Below are positions 57,640 through 64,000 of a DNA stretch of 64,000 nucleotides, piece by piece (the first letter of the stretch is position 1; each line of letters starts with the position of its first letter). The position numbers and the translations under genes are program-made. A model generated the notes under the pieces. That model saw only the letters and a list, made by a program, of their open reading frames with translations. It was not told the DNA's origin and searched no databases. The DNA lies in assembly GCA_024036415.1 (NCBI GenBank), contig JAMWET010005053.1, positions 124,001 through 188,000 on the forward strand. The letters run 5' to 3'. Source of the stretch: Prochilodus magdalenae (taxonomy: Eukaryota > Chordata > Actinopteri > Characiformes > Prochilodontidae).

Positions 57640-57730
57640 AACATCAGGCCAATGTTAGCCCCTCTGAAATTAGTGGTCTGATGTGTGCTTGCTACAGGTT
57701 TCCTGTTTGTGCACCCTTCGATGGGTGTGA
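57640..57730 (-). repeat. Element B, reverse orientation (fragment)
   Basis: The + strand reads ACAGGTTTCCTGTTTGTGCA. The preceding DNA parallels that at 50.5-50.6 kb and 62.17-62.29 kb, which share TGTGCAT/CTTTGAGGTTGTG-like strings. Confidence 0.45.
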
Positions 57731-57838
57731 GCTTTCATCTTTGAGGTTGTGCGTGGGTGGACAGCAGCAAATATTCAAACGTCGCTCTTTACAGTCTTAC
57801 AAAAACCAGCTACCTTTACATTACAGTACAGACTTCAA

Positions 57839-57841
<3 letters not shown>

Positions 57842-57889
<48 letters not shown>
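57842..57889. repeat. TG microsatellite
   Basis: Twenty-four consecutive TG units. Confidence 0.98.
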
Positions 57890-57891
<2 letters not shown>

Positions 57892-58039
57892 CTGCATCAT
57901 GTAGTTATTGCTATGTAAAGCAACATTGCTGCACACGGAACTGTGCAGGATCCATGTCCAGTTGAATCCAGGCTAGTCTAATATGCCATGTTGCACAGTG
58001 AAACACCCACACACTAGAGGGCAGTGACGAGACTTCCCT

Positions 58040-58165
58040 TCAGTGGTAGCCAGCCCGATCCACAGTGCTAGGGAGCAGTTGGGCAGTTAGGTGCCTTGCT
58101 CAAAGGCACTTGCGTCGTGTTCTCCGGTTCAGGGAATCAAACCGGCGACCCTCCTATCACCTAAC
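58040..58165. repeat. Dispersed fish repeat
   Basis: GTTAGGTGCCTTGCTCAAAG and GGGAATCAAACCGGCGACC are parts of a very common fish interspersed repeat. Confidence 0.65.
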
Positions 58166-58433
58166 CTCCAGCTCACGACTGCCCTCTTCATTTCGGACTC
58201 TGTATTTAAACCAGCTTACATCAGGGGAGAGTGTGAACACAGTCCTCCACTGTCAGAAATTATACAGTCCAGATTCCAGCATTGGGTATTTCCACTGTCA
58301 GGTAAGCTGGCAGTGTTTGTGATGCTATGGTCAGTCCAAAGTCTATCTGAGGTAAAGCTCTACACTCAGACATGTGACTTTGAGGTGGGATTTGCTAACT
58401 TAATCAGTTTTACAGGTGTTTAACATTTCTAGG

Positions 58434-58500
58434 TGTTGAGTGCTGCCTGTCTGTACTGTCCATGGTGCTGAAACTCCTGCTCATCTATTGTTTCTCTAGC
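58434..58500 (-). repeat. Element X, reverse orientation, copy 8 (partial)
   Basis: The + strand reads GTCCATGGTGCTGAAACTCC, the reverse of the element X core. Its orientation agrees with gene 7. Confidence 0.5.
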
Positions 58501-58710
58501 TCCTTTACACTCAACACCCAGGACATTATCAGGGTACTACCACTACACCACTACTGACCAGGGTAGCATCACCCACACTGGTGTTAGTGGTGTTGTCCAG
58601 CCTGTGGATCCAGTGTGACCAGGTTGTATCCTGAAGGTAGTACAGGTTTAGCTTCAGATGTCCTTATCAGGTTAAAGCAACACAGCACAGCAGTGTGTAA
58701 AGTGTTACCA

Positions 58711-58716
58711 TTTATT
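58711..58716 (-). terminator. Gene 7 polyadenylation signal
   Basis: TTTATT on the + strand, 81 bp past the stop codon of gene 7. Confidence 0.55.
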
Positions 58717-58796
58717 GCATGCAGCACATTTACAGGATATTATACATGTATCATCCGATATACGTCCCTTCAGATTATAGACCCTCCTCAGCTGTT

Positions 58797-60796
58797 CTAT
58801 ATTTGATCAGTTTTAACCTCAGAATATGTGCTGAACTCTGAGCACTCAACTCTCTTCTTCTTCAGACGCCGCTCTCCTCTGCCTGGGAGGTCCAACGAAG
58901 CATAGCACACATCATCTCCTCCAACCTGCAGACATTAAACAGCATATTAAACTTCAGCTACAGGCCTGAAGTTTAATTCTACTGGATTCTACAGTCACAC
59001 AGAGACTCCCCAATAAAACACTAGTGCTTCATCAGAGATGATGACCTACCAGTTAGGTGTGTGGTACAGTACCTTGTCATGTTTTCTACTGGCTGGGTTC
59101 CCTGTAGTCTCACAGGAATGCACTGCTGACTCACGCTGCTTCCCCACTGCCAGTGAAATATATCAGGAATCAATATGTAAACTGATCAATGGTCAGATCT
59201 ATATATACCACAAGAATGTCCAGTATCTGCATTGGAGACATTGTGTGAAGATTCACTGCTGGAGTTAAGTTTGGGTGGAGGCACATACTAATGATATGCA
59301 TGCCAGCCTAGTCTGCTACATCTGTCCTGCCTGTGGTCCTAATAATCAGGGGATGTTTACTGTTAGCCCAGTTGGCTAGTTCAGTCTAAGTGGGGGCTCC
59401 CGGTTCAGGTGACCCAAACACTGCTTGGAAGTCCCATGTCACATCGGAGGCTGCAGTCTGATTGGACATGGTGGTCATCTATGGGTTCTTTAGCAATGAA
59501 CTGGTTCTATATAGCACCGTGAACACTTTGAAGAACCCTAACTGCGGTAGAACAGTGTTTCTCACCCTGGTCCTGGAAGCTGGGCCCACCCCAGTTTTTA
59601 AATAAAGAGTTTTTACAAAAGACGGTTCTTTAGCAAGGAGAATGACATGTTTAAAGGGTTCTCTGCATCGTGAAAGTGTTCTTCGTCTTTGAGGAGAATT
59701 TTTTCAAAGAGTTCTGTTTCTACGAGTTTGACATTATAACTTATAACTTATTATAACTATAGAACCCCTCTCAAACAGGAAAATCCATATTCTTGATCAA
59801 TCTAAAGAACGTTTTCATGATAGTAGTAATCATGCATTCTTGAATCATACAAGTGCTTCTTTAAATTTTCTTTGCTAAAGAACCATATTTTCTAGGTGTG
59901 TGGGGTGGTCCCACCTCCTGTGGCCAATGTGCTTCACTATTCAAGGTCTACTTCTCGTCTACCAAACACATAAAAATGAATGTGGAACACACAGAGCATG
60001 TAAACAGAACCTACCTTTAATTCTGGTTCTGTAGATCCAGTACACACAGGTGCAGGAGAGGAGAACACACACAGGACACACACTGACCAGCAGCTTCCAG
60101 CAGACACTACAGTCTGATACAGGAAGGGAGGAGGGGGTCTGGTGTTTGGGCTCTACCAACAAAGAGGTTCTGGTGGGTGCAGATCCAGAACTGAAACACT
60201 AATGACTCATTATGTCACAGGCTATGAAGACATTAGTGTTAACTGGAACCAGAGTGACCTTACCGTGGAAAGAGAGTCGGGTGGTCCTGTTTCCGTACAG
60301 ACAGACATCCTCCCCAGAACAAGCTCGAGCTTCATCTCTGATAGGCCGTGTTTTCTGTAGAGCGCAGTAGTATAGGCCCAGATCTGATTCACTCACGTTC
60401 CTCACCAGGAGATCGCTGGTTGTGCTGAAAAAACTCCACAAAATAGAGTAACGTGGACAAGCCTCTTTGTGGATAACCATGTGCTCATGTGAGGAGTTCC
60501 TAAACCAAACAATGCTATATTCACTCTTCCAGTTACAATCACAGGAGAGAACGGCATTGGCTCCTGGTTTGACCTTCATCTCCACTTCTTCTCCAGAGAT
60601 CCTGAAGAGCCAAACACCTGCAGCACATCGACCACACTTTAGACTGAACAAAGAAGAGGGTGCAGATCCCACATACCTTTACAAGCCGTTTTAGGTTTTC
60701 TTAAACAGGTCTGATGGTAACCAGACTGAAGGATCCACCATAGACTAAAGACACAGTCTACTTGCACATGAGAGTGATGACTCCTGACTTCTCCAT
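58797..60796 (-). CDS. Receptor gene 7: single V-set Ig domain, two ITIM-like motifs, 241 aa
   Basis: Exons in coding order: 60796-60766, 60617-60264, 60152-60015, 59146-59073 and 58925-58797; phases 1-1-1-0. Exon 1 is 6 bp shorter than in the others. Its donor is GC (GCAAGT) instead of GT, a known minor donor class. Exon 4 uses an AG 6 bp further in than gene 6, because the equivalent CAG is now CAC; the frame holds. The V domain keeps both CDC cysteines, a Trp, SDLGLYYC and the extra ACSGEDVC pair shared with gene 6. The membrane segment is four residues shorter. The tail has VCYASL (Y207) and STYSEV (Y233). The signal peptide is short and less hydrophobic than in other copies, so secretion targeting is the least certain point. 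Confidence 0.8.
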
Positions 60797-60865
60797 CTCA
60801 GAGACTGGTGCTGGGCGGCTGATGAGCGTGAAGGTCTTTGAAGCAGATGTCAGTGCTGAAATCTG

Positions 60866-60879
60866 ATTGGTCCACGTCA
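60866..60879 (-). promoter_or_regulatory. Gene 7 promoter block (reverse of TGACGTGGACCAAT)
   Basis: Perfect ATTGGTCCACGTCA on the + strand, 70 bp before the ATG. Confidence 0.6.
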
Positions 60880-61264
60880 GTGGAAATGTTCTATTTTCGA
60901 TTACGTCTTACCGCATGGTGGTTCATCTTAATGCTCAGACAACAAACCAATGAGAGATGGGCAAACTAGTCTCACACTTCCTGATTGGCCACTTCTTAAG
61001 AGGGTGGTCCTTGAGTTGATCAAACAAGGGAGTTCATGCTGTGGTTGTGCAGGTGTTGGCTAAGAGATGGCTTATAAAGAGGACATGGTTAATTTAGAAG
61101 AGAATTTTATTGAGCTGTGAGTTGAACTTTTAACCAGTGTTTATGTTTAATCCTGATCAAAGACCATAACTCAACTCAGCAGAGCAAAGCAAGTCCCTAA
61201 ATGCACTAAAGTGATACTAGGACACTTCCTATGTGAATGTAGAGGAGGGTGTCACTCAGGGAGG

Positions 61265-61640
61265 AATGTACTCTGTATGGACAAAAGTACTGGGACACCT
61301 ACATTGTAGATTCATGGGCCTTTATATTGAGTTGTCCCCCATTTTTGCATTTTTGCCCCCTACAAGATGCCGGAGTGCCTGTGGGAATTTTTCATTATCG
61401 TCATCATTACTTTTATCTATACAGCGCCTTTTCCATGGTCAAGGATGCTTTACAGGTGAACAATATACAAATTTACAAGATGAGTCATCAGTCCAGTGAT
61501 TCCCCAGACTCTGTTATAGAGTCATTAAGAGATTCCAGAAGAGAATCCTTACTGCAGGGAAGATCTCACTCCTTGACTACTATCCATCAAACAGGCAGAA
61601 GCCCTAAAGGCCAGCAATGTCCTTAGCCACAAGGGGGCAA
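61265..61640. repeat. Tc1-type MITE end plus dispersed repeat
   Basis: TATGGACAAAAGTACTGGGA resembles the terminal repeat of small fish Tc1-type elements. CTATACAGCGCCTTTTCCAT near 61,418 is a second common fish repeat. No gene is supported. Confidence 0.45.
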
Positions 61641-62165
61641 TGTTTTCATTTAACTGAACACCACCGGTCCATGCAGCTTCATAACTGCAGAGTAGTGTCA
61701 CAACGCCATCCCACCAAAAGGCCTTGTAGCTTCGGCATGTTCATGCCTGCTATTGGACGGCACCAGTCCAGGCAGCCATGTAGCTACACTGCAGCTGCAC
61801 AGTCCAGTCTGTCTCAAAGCGGCAATACACTGTCACTCAAGCAGCAATAGCTGTGATGTAGCATCGCTGAAACGTCCAGACACCTCTGAGCCACAGGTGA
61901 AAGCACTCTTGACACCGATGTTCTAAAACCAGGCTTCTGGAGGTCTTTAGTGATTTTCTAAATAAACAGATCTAATACAATATCTGATCTGGAATTTGGG
62001 AGACATGGTTCCAGAAGTGTAGAGAATAAAACAGAACTGAGGAATTCTGGTCCAACACAAACCCAGAACCTGTACAAATAGAGACACTGATCATTTCCAG
62101 GTGGTCTCTAAAATTTTTCCAGAGCCGTATGTCGGTAGAATTAGTCTGATTTGTGCCTGAAATTG
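61640..62165. other. Stretch without recognised gene
   Basis: Upstream of gene 7; no frame with family resemblance, no tandem repeat. Confidence 0.4.
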
Positions 62166-62169
62166 AGCA

Positions 62170-62300
62170 CAAGACATTAGTAGCCTGATTTGACCTTCGT
62201 AGAGTTTCCCAGTTTGTGCATCTTTAATGCTCGTGAGCTCACATACTTGAGGTTGTGTGAGTGGTTGTGGGGAGGCGACTCTTCACACAGTGCTGCCAAC
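62170..62300 (-). repeat. Element A/B, reverse orientation (diverged)
   Basis: GAGTTTCCCAGTTTGTGCAT matches the reversed opening and the DNA beside it, as at 57,700. Confidence 0.4.
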
Positions 62301-62699
62301 GATCACATTTCCAACCTGTGCAAGAGTGGGAGCATGTGCAGTTGGGTGTATTGGCCAGCACAGGGACCTGTTTGTGACTGAGGTTTGGAGTCAGGAGTCT
62401 GTTTAGGGATTTGTTCTGTGTGGTCCTTTTGTAGACACTGAACAGATCCAGTTGTAGTGCAGATCTACTGTATGTGTGCTGAAATGAGTATTAGGATGTG
62501 TGTCATTATTTGACTTTGTCAGAAACATGAGACGAGCTCCTGTTTGTCTCTGTGTGATCATGAGGTGGTCGTCTCTCACCACAGATGTGTTTGTACTGCA
62601 GTCTAGGATATATATTCTTTATTTCAGTACCACTGAGAGGTCAGTAAGAAGGAAGCCTTCTTGTTCCAGCTTCCTACGTCATTCACATTATCCTAACTC

Positions 62700-62835
62700 G
62701 GAGATGAGTGATGAGTATCTGAACTCAGAGTGCCCAGAGGTCAGAGGTCAGTTCAGCACTTTCATATAACACCGAACAGATCTGAGATCAGTCAGTAAAG
62801 AGACCTCTTCCTTTCCAACATCAGTAGCCTAGCTC
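62700..62835 (-). repeat. Element A, reverse orientation, diverged copy
   Basis: On the - strand, CTGACTGATCTCAGATCTGT is exact. The opening at the far side is degraded (CTTCCTTTCC on +). Confidence 0.5.
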
Positions 62836-63399
62836 ATTAACGCTCTTGAGAATGAATGGATGTTAATCCATGCAGCCAATTCCAATAAACTGAAAAGACT
62901 TTCCAGAGGAGCAGATTCTGCTTTGCTTAAAAAGGGAGACGGGAGAGAGATGTTATGAATGACTCAAATATTTAATTATTAATAACTAAGTAAATCTGTT
63001 CATACAGATCTTTTAATATGCCCTAGAGGTAGTACCTTACATGAGCTGTCAGACATACTAAACTGGATTCAGTAAAGGCATTGAAAGAAGATCATAGTTG
63101 ATGGTGGATAGTTGGAAAGAGCCAGGAAGGAAAGTATTTTCCCTCAGCTAACTAAGGTTTTCTGGAGCTCCTCAACCATAACCATATCACACAGTGGAAT
63201 CTCTTCAGGAATATGGGTACCCTAAGAATCTCTTTGTCCTCATGAGGAGCCTCTACACTGATCACCAAGCCACAGTCCTAACAGAAAGTGAAGAAACACA
63301 CTGGTTCAGCAGGGAGTTAGGCAGGGCTGGCCACTATCCCCATATCAGTTTACCCTGATTGCTGAGCATAGAGAAGGGAGGCATGTTGGTGATTTGTGT

Positions 63400-63665
63400 A
63401 GTCCTGTTGCCTCACAGCAGGAGAACGGGTCTGATCTAGGTCCAGGTTTGATTCTGGACTGGGGTATTGAGGGTGTGTGTGGAGATTGCCTGTTTCCTTG
63501 TGTGTGGGTTTCCTCCTGGTGTTCTGGTTTCCTCTTACAATCCAGAGACATGCAATCAGGTGAACTGCAGATGCTAAATTGGCCCTGGTGTGTATTTGTG
63601 TGTCCGCCCTGTGACCCATTGGTGGCCTGTCCAACATGTCTCCTGCCTTCCACCTAATAAGTGCT
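63400..63665. repeat. Dispersed fish repeat at the right edge
   Basis: GTGGGTTTCCTCCTGGTGTT, TCCAGAGACATGCAATCAGG and GATGCTAAATTGGCCCTGGT form a widespread fish repeat. It has disrupted receptor copy 8. Confidence 0.7.
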
Positions 63666-63783
63666 GGGATGGGTCCAGCACCCCCAGCAGCCTCCAGAAA
63701 GTATGTCCAATAAGAAGGGGACCCCTGAAAAGACCAAGGTTGTCACCTGGAATTAAATCATGGATGGATTTTTTTTTTAAAAC

Positions 63784-63825
63784 CATCTTCACTTTTGTTC
63801 CAGAGATCCTGGAGAGCCAGAACAC
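63784..63825 (-). pseudogene. Receptor copy 8, remnant of the V exon start
   Basis: After a CTTACAG acceptor, the - strand matches the first 14 codons of the V exon ('SRISG', then a V-K-M block like V-E-M). One base is inserted before TCCAGG, so the phase is wrong. It then breaks into an A run at 63,770-63,780 and unrelated repeat DNA. No membrane or ITIM exon follows within the window. The first exon would lie beyond the right edge. Confidence 0.65.
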
Positions 63826-64000
63826 CTGTAAGACAGCAGTCACACCTTTACACAAAGAAAGACCAGCAGATCTGATGTACTGCTTACAGAACAGTTCTCA
63901 TGTGTGTGTGCTCTTACCAGAAAACCAGACTAGTGATCTCATTTGTCCCAGTATAACTAGATGACTCCGGGACAAGATGTAGCTAAAGCTGTTAAAAAAT

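Overview
The window is nuclear DNA from a bony fish. It has short coding exons separated by GT-AG introns, AATAAA signals, non-LTR and Tc1-type element relics, a solo LTR, MITE-like palindromes and fish-type NLR leucine-rich repeat fragments. Several dispersed repeats are ones I associate with otophysan fishes (characins, catfishes, electric fishes). That narrower placement rests on memory and was not searched. There are no bacterial genes.

The real gene content is a tandem array of one receptor family. Five copies lie on the + strand (about 5.3-7.5, 18.1-20.7, 28.6-30.6, 41.1-42.9 and 45.8-49.1 kb). Two lie on the - strand (51.5-53.3 and 58.8-60.8 kb), and a broken third - strand copy sits at the right edge. 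Each gene has five exons: signal-peptide start, one V-set immunoglobulin domain, Pro/Thr stalk plus Cys-rich membrane segment, a short charged exon, and a last exon with two ITIM-like tyrosine motifs around a Lys/Arg-rich stretch. Genes 1, 2, 4, 6 and 7 read through with conserved splice phases (1-1-1-0). Genes 3 and 5 are broken by frameshifts or a stop. I do not know an established gene symbol for the family, so none is given. The architecture predicts inhibitory type I membrane receptors signalling through SH2 phosphatases.

The array grew by duplication of units about 13 kb long. Position 1 corresponds to 12,795, and units 1 and 2 are nearly identical over long stretches. Between genes lie recurring blocks: an unidentified ~200-bp element (here X), then a ~100-bp element in two diverged forms (here A and B), usually as X-A-B repeated twice before the next gene. 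The orientation of these blocks follows the gene, + in the left 50 kb and reversed in the right 14 kb. The blocks also hold an old Tc1-type transposase relic (units 1-4), a Rex1-like RT fragment and a solo LTR (units 1-2 only), antisense NLR LRR relics, and one ~3.1-kb non-LTR element (31.46-34.53 kb) whose empty site survives in the other units.

All five readable genes carry the same 14-bp promoter block, TGACGTGGACCAAT. It combines a UPRE-type site with a perfect reverse-strand ERSE-II (ATTGG-N-CCACG), and its last base lies exactly 70 bp before the A of the ATG. The two broken genes have broken versions. This suggests, but does not show, a link between the family and the unfolded-protein or plasma-cell (XBP1/ATF6) programme.
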